DNA from: Fidelibacterota bacterium
Lineage (GTDB): Bacteria > Fidelibacterota > UBA2242
NCBI GenBank assembly: GCA_016782645.1
Contig: JADHYC010000023.1
Location: 1 to 36,144, forward strand
Length of the DNA: 36,144 bases
Direction: 5' to 3'
Shown here piece after piece: positions 25,211 through 33,698 of the stretch (positions are counted from its first letter, which is position 1; each line of letters opens with the position of its first letter). The translations under genes and the position numbers were made by a program. The notes under the pieces were generated by a model. It was not told where the DNA came from, did not search any database, and was given only the letters and a program-made list of their open reading frames with translations.

Positions 25211-28200
25211 ATGAAACGTTTTATTCTATCCTGTATACTAATTATTTTGCTTTTCAATGCAGTCACCCTAAGTATCACCCAGGACCACACACAGCTAGGT
25301 AATCGGGCGACGCTTTATCCGGTTAATCCCCTTGATCAGTCGGAGTGGGCTTTGACGGATATGGAAATTGTCAAATCAATGCAGTCGACCAAACAGCCGC
25401 TTAGGCGAGCGAATGAAATTTCAAGCGATGGCACTACCTTCACACTCTCCTGGCGTCAACTTGAAATCCCTCGGGGCGGCTTTCGCTTTGCGGTGCCCGG
25501 CGACTCTCTGGCACAGTGGTTTGTACCACTGAGTGCCTGCACTCTACGCACCGTGCGAATTTATATTATAAATTTCGAAGGAGAGATGATTCTTGGTGTC
25601 TACAAGTCTAACTATGATGGACAGATTGAATCCGAGGAATTTACAAATGCTAACGGGTGGATCGGCACCTGGGAAGATAGCATATGGATACCAGGGACAA
25701 ATCCCTTGATGGAAGTTTCACCTCTTGGGGAGCGGGTATGGGGTCCTGATACGATTACTGTGACTTCAGACAACCACAATAGCTGGCTTGAGATTCCAAC
25801 TTCCGTGCTTGGGGATCCTGATCTAGGAAATAGTCCATTCATGATCGGATTCGAAATGAATCAAACGGGAACTGACCGCATTGCATATGAAAGGGGGATT
25901 ACTCCGTATCATTTTTTCAAATACTACGCCAGCTTCCAGTCCCCTTCAGGTAACTCCGGCTGGCACATCCGAAGCATTTCAATGTGGGTGGAGGCAGAAG
26001 TATCGTATTACGGTGATATTCCGCCACTCTTCGAGAATCCACGCGAATTGGTTACAACTACCTCTTCCGACCCAAGGTCAGTATCAGTACAAATTGTGGA
26101 CTTCAACCCATCTGGGGGAGAAGCGGGGATAGATCTGGCAGAGGTAAGATATAGCGTGAATGAAGGAGATCAACAATCAGCTTCACTTTCGGATTTTGAT
26201 GGGGATAGTATCTATACTGGAAATCTTCCTGGCTTCCAGCCCGGTGATGAAATTGTCTACCATTACTGGGCTCGCGATGTTGAGGGAAATGAAGCCCGGA
26301 CTAAAGACTTCATATATGCTATTTTAAAAGTTGAGGATCCAATTCTTGTCATCTACAACGAATCAACCCTATATAATGGCTGCTTTCCCCATTCCTGGAT
26401 GCAGCAGTTCTACTTCTTTGGGTATGGCGGTTACGAGTGGTCGAATGATATTGTAGATTCAACCGTTTATCGTTACGATTTGTGGGACGGTGCGCAATGG
26501 GGTTCAGTCACCGCTGAGATATTAGAGAATTACGACGTCGTGGTTCAGTTGGACAACCAGTTCCCCGCTAATGATAATTCTCCACAGTTATTGGAGTGGA
26601 TCAGTGCTGGCACCCCAGAAAATCCTAGACGGCTCTTTCTTGCCTCGCAAGACTACCCATGGCGGTTAAATCCCGCTGATCCTAATCCAACTTTCCAACC
26701 GGGGAGCTTCGAGTATGACTATCTGGGCATTGAAAGGATTGAGGGGGACATCAACACTAACGATCCCATTTCCCTACGAGGTTTTTCAGGTAATCCGATT
26801 AGTGGATTCATTGCAGATTACTCCGATACTACCGGTCTTTTCTTTAAGTATACTCCAGGGCCTACATTGGGGCACTACCAATGGATTGACTATGTCTATC
26901 CCACTGCAGCCTCAGATACAGCATTCGTTATCGATGATGGAGAGACCTATGGTGTCTCTGGAGTCCATCACGAGGGACCTGGCTTTAAATCAATTTTCTT
27001 GGCTTTCGATCCACTTGGCTGCGTCTGGACAAATGATGCCGATACTACCGTATGGATCATTGACGTGGATAACATCATCGGCAAGGCACTAGAGTGGTTT
27101 AATGCGCCTCTTGGACAATCAGAGCCACCCACCCTTGTTGTTGAGCCTATGGATTTGGACTTTGGCTCTGTTGCTGTTGGGGACACCGCTGTCCTACAGT
27201 TACACCTTATAAATGGTGGAACTGCACCACTGGAGATCTTTGACATCGACGTGACCACACCCCTTGTGACTGTCACTGATACGGCTTGTGTCATAGCACC
27301 GGGAGATACATTCATAAGTATACTCTTCTTTGCTCCAAAGCTGATAGAACCACTAGAAGAAGAAATAATGATCAAGAGCGACGATCCAGCAAGTCCGAGC
27401 CTTATTATACCAATCGTTGCAGATGTTCTTCCAGCTATAGTGGCTATCTCACCATACGATATAAACTTTGGTTTGGTGCACCTAGGGGCTAAAGATACCT
27501 TACAGTTTGAGATTTCCAACTCTGGGCAATCACCTCTCGAAATATATGCTATTACCAGCACAAATGATGTCTTTTCAGTTAGCGAGACCACCTTAACAGT
27601 TCTCGCTGGAAGTGCTGCCATCCTCGATGCTTATTTCACTCCTACTGAGGTAGGATTAGAGGGGGGCAATTTTATCTTGGCTAGCAATGATCCATCTACC
27701 CCAGAAGTAATTATCAACTGCGAAGGGATTGGCTTTGATCCTGAACAGTTAACACCAGAACCTCAGATCATAGCTGTCAATGATGTGCCAAACGATCAGG
27801 GGAGGGAGGTCCGCATTCTCTGGACACGAAGTGTCATAGATGAGGAGAGTGCTGGACTTACGTTAACTCACTATACAGTCTGGAGACAGAGTCCAAGTCT
27901 GGATGATGCCTGGGACTTTGTTGGATCAATTGATGCCATCCACTTCGATTTATATGGGTTTGTTGCTCCAACTTTGGGGGACTCAACCATTGATGGGATA
28001 TTTTGGTCAGAGTTTAAAGTTGCTGCCCATACTGATGATCCTCAGATCTTTTATATTTCGGCACCTGTAGCAGGTTATTCTACTGATGACCTTAGTCCGC
28101 AGGTTCCTCTCAATGTTAAAGCTAATCCCGAAGGTGAATTCATCATCCTTACTTGGCAGATGGTTATTGATGCCGATTTTGCATATTATTCGGTATATCG

Positions 28201-28657
28201 GAGTATAACATCACATTTCTATCCTGATACAGCTTACGCTACTGTTACTGACACCACGTTCACTGATGCACTAATTGAGCAAGGTGTAGAATACTTCTAC
28301 AGAATCTCCGCTTTCGACTTTGCAGGTAATGAAAGCAATTATTCTGCAGAGGTTAGTATAGTAGTAACAGAGATGGAGCCAACTACTTTTCCGGACATTT
28401 TTGAGCTGTCTCAGAATTATCCGAATCCGTTTAATCAGGGCACTACCATCCAATATAAGCTTCCTACATCTGCTTATGTAACTCTTAGTATTTACAATAT
28501 ATCTGGTCAATTAATTACTACTTTAATTAGAGAACAGAAAGATGCAGGTTATTACTCAGTCCAATGGGACGCATCACAATTTAGTTCAGGTATCTATATA
28601 TATTGGATTCAGGCAGATGGTTTTTCAGCGGTGAAGAAGTGTATTCTGATGAAGTGA
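25211..28657 (+). CDS. Very large secreted T9SS protein with ASH/choice-of-anchor and FN3-like domains
   Basis: About 1148 residues. AAGAGGAGG at 25194-25202 has 8-base spacing to ATG 25211, so this start is preferred to the TTG two codons earlier. A signal peptide (about 1-22) precedes an Ig-like and beta-rich region (about 30-370), which includes a VRYSVNEGDQQSAS segment. An unrecognised region (about 375-640, beginning ILVIYNESTLYNG) follows. Two ASH/choice-of-anchor D domains come next (about 640-750 and 745-850, each with DFG/NFGxVxxGxxxxLQ and NGG/NSG-xxPLEI). Then an FN3-like domain (about 960-1055) and a T9SS sorting domain (about 1063-1148) complete it. It is probably a surface or released structural or adhesive protein. 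The last about 100 bases and the terminator are nearly identical to those of the gene at 414. Confidence 0.83.
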   Translation: MKRFILSCILIILLFNAVTLSITQDHTQLGNRATLYPVNPLDQSEWALTDMEIVKSMQSTKQPLRRANEISSDGTTFTLSWRQLEIPRGGFRFAVPGDSLAQWFVPLSACTLRTVRIYIINFEGEMILGVYKSNYDGQIESEEFTNANGWIGTWEDSIWIPGTNPLMEVSPLGERVWGPDTITVTSDNHNSWLEIPTSVLGDPDLGNSPFMIGFEMNQTGTDRIAYERGITPYHFFKYYASFQSPSGNSGWHIRSISMWVEAEVSYYGDIPPLFENPRELVTTTSSDPRSVSVQIVDFNPSGGEAGIDLAEVRYSVNEGDQQSASLSDFDGDSIYTGNLPGFQPGDEIVYHYWARDVEGNEARTKDFIYAILKVEDPILVIYNESTLYNGCFPHSWMQQFYFFGYGGYEWSNDIVDSTVYRYDLWDGAQWGSVTAEILENYDVVVQLDNQFPANDNSPQLLEWISAGTPENPRRLFLASQDYPWRLNPADPNPTFQPGSFEYDYLGIERIEGDINTNDPISLRGFSGNPISGFIADYSDTTGLFFKYTPGPTLGHYQWIDYVYPTAASDTAFVIDDGETYGVSGVHHEGPGFKSIFLAFDPLGCVWTNDADTTVWIIDVDNIIGKALEWFNAPLGQSEPPTLVVEPMDLDFGSVAVGDTAVLQLHLINGGTAPLEIFDIDVTTPLVTVTDTACVIAPGDTFISILFFAPKLIEPLEEEIMIKSDDPASPSLIIPIVADVLPAIVAISPYDINFGLVHLGAKDTLQFEISNSGQSPLEIYAITSTNDVFSVSETTLTVLAGSAAILDAYFTPTEVGLEGGNFILASNDPSTPEVIINCEGIGFDPEQLTPEPQIIAVNDVPNDQGREVRILWTRSVIDEESAGLTLTHYTVWRQSPSLDDAWDFVGSIDAIHFDLYGFVAPTLGDSTIDGIFWSEFKVAAHTDDPQIFYISAPVAGYSTDDLSPQVPLNVKANPEGEFIILTWQMVIDADFAYYSVYRSITSHFYPDTAYATVTDTTFTDALIEQGVEYFYRISAFDFAGNESNYSAEVSIVVTEMEPTTFPDIFELSQNYPNPFNQGTTIQYKLPTSAYVTLSIYNISGQLITTLIREQKDAGYYSVQWDASQFSSGIYIYWIQADGFSAVKKCILMK

Positions 28658-28684
28658 TATTTACTTCAAAAGCACATTAATAAC

Positions 28685-28714
28685 AAAGCCCGACCTAAAA
28701 ATCGGGCTTTTTTT
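28685..28714 (+). terminator. Rho-independent terminator
   Basis: AAAGCCCGACCTAAAAATCGGGCTTTTTTTA follows the stop at 28657. It and the 30 bases before it are almost identical to 1335-1393. Confidence 0.88.
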
Positions 28715-28717
28715 ATT

Positions 28718-28935
28718 GCATGGTCATTTTTTGGTCACTCGCGGCTGTAAGTCCTTGATAATCAAGGCATGACAGGGTACTGAGAATCCATGCCTGTCCG
28801 GCTCCTGTCGGATGTCGGCGGTTTCCGGCAGCTGCCGGATCCCGAGCCACACCACAAACCCTGTGTAAATCAACAAGTTACAAGGGGCTTTTATTTTCTA
28901 CATTCTGGGACATGGTACAGTAAGAAAATGGTAAA
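28718..28935. repeat. Dispersed repeat R1, copy c
   Basis: Near-identical to 4268-4450, including both palindromes TCCGGCTCCTGTCGGA and TCCGGCAGCTGCCGGA (28824-28839), the tRNA-like TCCCGAGCCAC end and the GTAAATCAACAAGTTACAAGG inverted repeat. It then degenerates after a single CTGGGACATGG, where copy b has three GGGACA repeats. It occupies most of the gap before the minus-strand HEAT gene. No gene is seen in it. Confidence 0.7.
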
Positions 28936-29042
28936 CTCTTTTTCGCAACATTCCATTATAGCTCGATTTTCCACTTTTTTATCACATAACTTCAAGCTAT
29001 AGAAAATCATAAGTGATATTCTCAAATTCAAATAATTTAAAA

Positions 29043-30884
29043 CTAATCCAACTTCTTCTTATTTTTCCCCGTTTCGCCACGAAGATGTTTTAATGCTTCT
29101 TTAATTAGCATATATATTTCAGTATTTTCCTCACATTTTGCATTCTCAATCGGCTCAATTGCACGAGGATCATTGATCCGGACAAGGGCGCTTAATGCTC
29201 GTTTTTTTACTAAATTCGGTCCTTCCTGAAAAATATTTATCAGTTTATCTACCACTTTTCTACCTTGATTACACAATGCATTTTCAGCGTTATATCTGAC
29301 ACTCCACGAAAAATCAGATAAACTTTTCAGAAGCGGTTCAATGACTCGATCTTCTCTGAAATCACCCAAAGTACGCACCGCCTGCACACGTACATCCGGT
29401 GATGAATCTTTTAATGCGCATAGCGTAGCTTCAAACAATTTTTCAGTACCTCCCGATAATTTCCTGAGAGCTCTCAGTGCCGTACTTCGAATCCTGTACG
29501 TTTTGCCTTTATTCATAATTTCGATTAAAGGTTCAATAGCTCTTTTATCATTTAATTTATCAAGGCAAATAATGGCTTCGATCTGCACATTTATTGAATC
29601 ATCTTCAAGCATTTTAAGAACAGACGGCACTATTTCACTATTCCCTATCTCTCCCAGAACCGCCAATGCACCGCTCCTGCCCCACGCTGCACATCCAATC
29701 TTCACAAGAGAATTTTGTGCAGCTAAACTAATTTCACGATTGGGATCGCTAAGAAGTGATTTTAACAATGGTGACGCCCTATGGTCTTCAAGACTACCGA
29801 TTCCCTTTATTGCACGGATTCGTCCTTGAACGTCATCTGAATTCTTTATTTCATTTAAAAGCATAGTAATTCGCGATTTATTAAAACTTAATAAATTTAA
29901 GAGATAAGGTACAATTTCCTCTCCGAACTGAATTAATGCTCGAATGGCTCTACGTCTAACAATGTAGTAACTACTTGAGAGATTGTTAATTAAAATGGGA
30001 ATTGCTCTTTCATCTCCAATAGCGCCAAGAGCGGTAATAGCCGTACATTTTACCATTTTATTTTGTGACAGAGATAATTCACTTATGAGTAGCTCTGCAG
30101 CCTGTTTCCCAAAAAGAACAAGCGCGTTAATAATGCTTTTCCGAACATTTTCATTAAAATCGCCGATAGCGGAGATCAAGGGTTTTATTGCTAACGCATT
30201 ACCAATTTTCCCAAGAGCGATTGTGGATTGCGTTCGAACATCGGGACTGGTTTCTTTCAATGCTCTTATAAGATGCGGGATACAAGTCGGATCGCCAATA
30301 ACCCCAAGTGTACGTGCAGAGTTGTATCTTATCTTTTCCCATACGCTTTGCAGTCCATCCATAAGAATCTGGCAAGCGCCAGAATCCATTTTCCGTAGCC
30401 CATCTACTGCCATATTGACAATTTCGCTATCATTGATATTGAGTAATTGGATTAGAATCCGAGCCTGAGCAATATCATTCTGCTCGGATATTTCTACAAT
30501 TTTTTCTTTTAGCACTGTCAATACTTCATTCCGTACAAGCCATTCCTCGTCTTCTACCTGTCTAATCAAATCAGCAATAATTCTGTGATCTCCCAATTTT
30601 CCTAATGCTGATACCGTTGCCCACCGGATATTCATATCGGATGAGGCAAGAAATTTTGGACGAAGCAGTTCTTCTAGAGCACGTTTATCTCCCAATCTTC
30701 CAAGCGCTATTATTGCGGCATGTTTGACTTCATCAATAGGGTCATTCAAACAATCCGTGAATACGGAATATAGCTCTTTCCCCTTTTCATAACTAAGACT
30801 GATTATCGACCGCCTTCTTTGTATCCAGTCTTTGCTTGTTTTAACTTCCGATATTATATCTTTTATTTTCGTTGTATCACTCAA
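29043..30884 (-). CDS. HEAT-repeat (PBS-lyase-type) protein
   Basis: The 613-residue protein is made almost wholly of HEAT-like repeats of about 31-35 residues (pattern DxxVRxxAixALGxIGDxRAixPLI), from about residue 35 to 600. No signal peptide or membrane segment is seen, so it is probably a cytoplasmic scaffold or protein-interaction protein. The start is TTG (30884) with GGAG about 8 bases upstream. The end is Lys-rich. It follows the small gene at 30905-31402 by only 20 bases on the same strand, so the two are likely cotranscribed and may act together. PBS-lyase HEAT repeats are generic and do not imply phycobilin chemistry. Composition and strand differ from the cassette genes, which suggests resident chromosomal DNA. 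Confidence 0.87.
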   Translation of the reverse strand: MSDTTKIKDIISEVKTSKDWIQRRRSIISLSYEKGKELYSVFTDCLNDPIDEVKHAAIIALGRLGDKRALEELLRPKFLASSDMNIRWATVSALGKLGDHRIIADLIRQVEDEEWLVRNEVLTVLKEKIVEISEQNDIAQARILIQLLNINDSEIVNMAVDGLRKMDSGACQILMDGLQSVWEKIRYNSARTLGVIGDPTCIPHLIRALKETSPDVRTQSTIALGKIGNALAIKPLISAIGDFNENVRKSIINALVLFGKQAAELLISELSLSQNKMVKCTAITALGAIGDERAIPILINNLSSSYYIVRRRAIRALIQFGEEIVPYLLNLLSFNKSRITMLLNEIKNSDDVQGRIRAIKGIGSLEDHRASPLLKSLLSDPNREISLAAQNSLVKIGCAAWGRSGALAVLGEIGNSEIVPSVLKMLEDDSINVQIEAIICLDKLNDKRAIEPLIEIMNKGKTYRIRSTALRALRKLSGGTEKLFEATLCALKDSSPDVRVQAVRTLGDFREDRVIEPLLKSLSDFSWSVRYNAENALCNQGRKVVDKLINIFQEGPNLVKKRALSALVRINDPRAIEPIENAKCEENTEIYMLIKEALKHLRGETGKNKKKLD

Positions 30885-30904
30885 ATTTCACTCCAACAAA
30901 TATT

Positions 30905-31402
30905 TCATTTTCTTTCGATAGCGCCGCGGCATTTCTCCTCAACAGCAAATGCAGTTACTTCATAATTACAATCTATATCAGCCAGATATAAAACAGATGC
31001 CCTGAAACAACCTATTCTTGCGCATGTCAGGTCTTTTAGGGAAATGCCCTCTTTTAACAGAGCCTCACAACTTTTAAGATAGGGACATTTATGCACGGTC
31101 AATTCCAGACGGTTCGGGTTCACTTCTACTAATTCAAATTGGCTGGAATCTTTAAATAGTCCGCCTTTAACGCCAATCTTAATATATTCTTTCACAGCAT
31201 CTTTTATCGAATTAACTCTTTTTGCCACGATTCGATAATCATTCTCTAAGATTCGAAGAAAATTCTGTGTTGCATGTTCATAAGCGCGCTGGCAAAAAGC
31301 GTGAGGACGGGTTCCCTGAAAATCACGCGCTACCTCTTCTAAGGCACTTAACCACGTCAACGCCAATACCCAGCCACTCTCTTCTTTGTTCAATTCTCGC
31401 AT
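30905..31402 (-). CDS. Small Cys-rich cytoplasmic protein of unknown function, partner of HEAT gene
   Basis: About 165 residues. The frame opens earlier at TTG 31423, but GGAGA with 8-base spacing points to ATG 31402 (MRELNKEESGW). An N-terminal helical half (about 1-80) is followed by a half with Cys residues in HKCPYLKSC, DLTCARIGCF, DCNYE and EEKCRG. The pattern recalls small sensor-type domains such as V4R or methanogen output domains that bind metal or ligand through Cys, but the match is only impressionistic. I do not recognise the family with confidence. The tight linkage to the HEAT-repeat gene suggests a shared role. Confidence 0.6.
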   Translation of the reverse strand: MRELNKEESGWVLALTWLSALEEVARDFQGTRPHAFCQRAYEHATQNFLRILENDYRIVAKRVNSIKDAVKEYIKIGVKGGLFKDSSQFELVEVNPNRLELTVHKCPYLKSCEALLKEGISLKDLTCARIGCFRASVLYLADIDCNYEVTAFAVEEKCRGAIERK

Positions 31403-31544
31403 TTTTTTATCTCCATTTTTCAATTATTATGAATGAATCTAATTTCCCCATATAGGTTGTATATGACTTCCGGTGAAGGATCTTAACGTGAAGATACGAC
31501 TCATCAATTTTATAAAAAATCGTTTTTAAAATTCCCATGTCATA

Positions 31545-32987
31545 TCAGTAAGTTCTTTTCGTAAACTCTATCTTTTTCTTTTCAGAAACCTTATCCAGAC
31601 CAAGAAGCTTAAGTTCCTGCTTTATGACATGAATACTGACTTTTTTACCGGATTTCTTGCTCAATTTCTGAGAAAGTTCCAGAAGGGAAATATACGGATT
31701 CTTAAACCAGATTGATATTAACTCCGCTTTATCATCGCTGGTAAGTTGTAAAATCTCTTCTGAGACAATTTTCTCTGAAACCTGTTCCTCTGTTTCTTTT
31801 TTAATAGAATTCAAAACAGTCACCGTATCACGGGCAATGGCAAGCTCCTCATTGGTGGGAATAACAAGAACCTTTACCTTTCCTGCTCCAATATCAAATT
31901 CATTTTTACTATTCTTTTTAGGATCAAATTTAATTCCGAGATATTCCATGTTTTTTAAAACTTCTCCTCTGATATACCAGGATTTTTCACCAATTCCCGC
32001 CGTAAAAATAAGGACATCCAGGTCACCGAGTACTGCGGCATAAGCCCCGATATATTTTTTTATCCTGTAGCAAAAAATATCCATAGCGAGTTCATGCTGC
32101 TTACTCCCTTTTTTCGCTTCAAGCTCGATTTCACGTAAATCGTTAGACGTTTCTGTCAGCCCTAACATGCCACTACTTTTATTCATCAAATTATCAATTT
32201 TTTCAAGAGAAAGTTTCTCATTTTGTGCAATGTATGACACTAATGCTGGATCAATATCTCCGCAGCGTGTTCCCATAACCAGCCCTTCCAGTGGCGTAAA
32301 TCCCATACTCGTATCGACTGATTTTCCACCATCCACAGCAGCAATGCTACAACCATTCCCGAGGTGGCAACTAATAATTTTCAGCTTTTCAATCGGCGTC
32401 TTCAAGTACTTAGCGGCTTTATATACAACATATTTGTGGGAAGTTCCATGGAATCCGTAACGCCTGATGCGGAGCTTGCGATAAAGCGCCATTGGCAGAG
32501 CATAAATATATGCTTTCGGTAGAAGACTATGATGAAATGCCGTGTCGAAAACACCCACCTGTGGAATACCCGGAAGTATCTTTTCGCAAACCTCAACACC
32601 TTTCAAATTATGAGGGTTGTGGAGTGGTGCGAATTGAATGCATCTTCGTAGACCTTCCTTAACTTCATCCGTGATAAAAACAGATTGGGCAAATTCTTCT
32701 CCACCGTGAACAAGGCGGTGCCCAATTGCATCTATTTCTGATTTTGATTTTAATATACCATATTGAGAATTCCTTAATGTATTGAGAACTAGATCAAGCG
32801 CTACCTGATGATTTATAATTTCGCGTGTTTGAACGATTTTTTCCCTCCCCTTCGGTTTAAATGTCAGAATGGCATTACTCGAGCCGATTTTTTCAACGAC
32901 TCCTTTAGCGATATTATCTTCATTATCCATCTCGAACACCTGAAACTTTATTGAAGAGCTGCCACAGTTTAAAACTAAAACCTTCAT
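31545..32987 (-). CDS. ackA: Acetate kinase with about 80-residue C-terminal extension
   Basis: Residues 1-400 are a full acetate kinase, which interconverts acetate plus ATP with acetyl phosphate plus ADP in the cytoplasm. Motifs are NCGSSSIKF with Asn7, GHRLVHGG with Arg91, FDTAFH with Asp148, GFHGTSHKYV with His180, LGNGCS, MGTRCGD with Arg241, FTAGIGEKS and NEE with Glu381. The family is usually about 400 residues. Here a linker and a helical domain extend to 480 (KAELISIWFKNPYISLLELS...VIKQELKLLGL). That part looks like a winged-helix or helix-turn-helix-like fold and may regulate or localise the enzyme. AAGGAG precedes ATG 32987. No phosphotransacetylase gene is adjacent. Strand and content suggest resident metabolism rather than a cassette. 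Confidence 0.95.
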   Translation of the reverse strand: MKVLVLNCGSSSIKFQVFEMDNEDNIAKGVVEKIGSSNAILTFKPKGREKIVQTREIINHQVALDLVLNTLRNSQYGILKSKSEIDAIGHRLVHGGEEFAQSVFITDEVKEGLRRCIQFAPLHNPHNLKGVEVCEKILPGIPQVGVFDTAFHHSLLPKAYIYALPMALYRKLRIRRYGFHGTSHKYVVYKAAKYLKTPIEKLKIISCHLGNGCSIAAVDGGKSVDTSMGFTPLEGLVMGTRCGDIDPALVSYIAQNEKLSLEKIDNLMNKSSGMLGLTETSNDLREIELEAKKGSKQHELAMDIFCYRIKKYIGAYAAVLGDLDVLIFTAGIGEKSWYIRGEVLKNMEYLGIKFDPKKNSKNEFDIGAGKVKVLVIPTNEELAIARDTVTVLNSIKKETEEQVSEKIVSEEILQLTSDDKAELISIWFKNPYISLLELSQKLSKKSGKKVSIHVIKQELKLLGLDKVSEKKKIEFTKRTY

Positions 32988-32999
32988 TAGCCAGTAACT

Positions 33000-33698
33000 C
33001 CTTTCCTATTTTTTTAGGATAATTTAATACCTGGAAATGTATATCACATTTTAATTCATAAAACAACTATCAAATTAGGAAGATATTCTAAAATATCAAT
33101 AACAAATATTTTGTTTTTTTAGGATAATTCTATCAGTAATAATTCATGTGTAAAATTTACATGTTTATGATGGACTTGTTTTCAACGAATACTGTTTTCG
33201 AACTCATTATTGTTATTAAAAATCCTAGCTCCACCGTACCAGTTAGTGGTTATGTACCATATGAAAGTTTACCTTTATAAAGGTTGGTTTTTGGTGACTC
33301 ATCCTCGTAAATCCCTGACAATCAGGCTATGTCAGGTTGCTGAAAATTCTACTCGCCTATTTCCTATTGGTGACAGTGTGATTTTTATTTTCAGAAACAT
33401 CCTTAGTCAATCCATAGTTTAGCATATACTATATGATTTTAGCATCTAAAACCGGGCACGGGTTTCATGAGGTGATACCATTAAATCATTGCACTCTTTT
33501 AGAAGATTTAATAATATCACATAGAAGCGGCAATCTACTACATGGTGGAGAAGTAAAAGATTGGTAGCCGCAGTCATGTTCCAATAAATCGGAATGTGAC
33601 TGACGGTGCTGGAGCGATGGGAAAGACAATGTTGAATTGAGAATTAAGAATGCTGAATGATGTTGTTAAATATAAAGAGCAACCTTTTGGAGGTAAAT
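33000..33698. repeat. Intergenic stretch with dispersed repeat R1 copy d (diverged, two modules)
   Basis: 33000-33280 is AT-rich and probably holds the promoter of the acetate kinase gene; I cannot place it. Module 1 (about 33283-33350) retains TTTTTGGTGACTC, CCTGACAATCA and GTTGCTGAAAATTC of R1 but lacks the tRNA-like end. Module 2 (about 33489-33625) aligns with 1655-1785 (TTGCACTCTTT, AGCGG-AT, CCGCAGTCA, GACTGACGGT). At the place of that copy's palindrome there is a different one (TTCCAATAAATCGGAA, 33579-33594). No integrase remnant follows this copy. The open frame at 33210-33422 is repeat DNA, not a gene. Confidence 0.6.

Noticed and set aside
33210-33422. A 70-codon open frame on the plus strand
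   Set aside because: It is a read-through of R1-type repeat DNA, lacking a ribosome-binding site.
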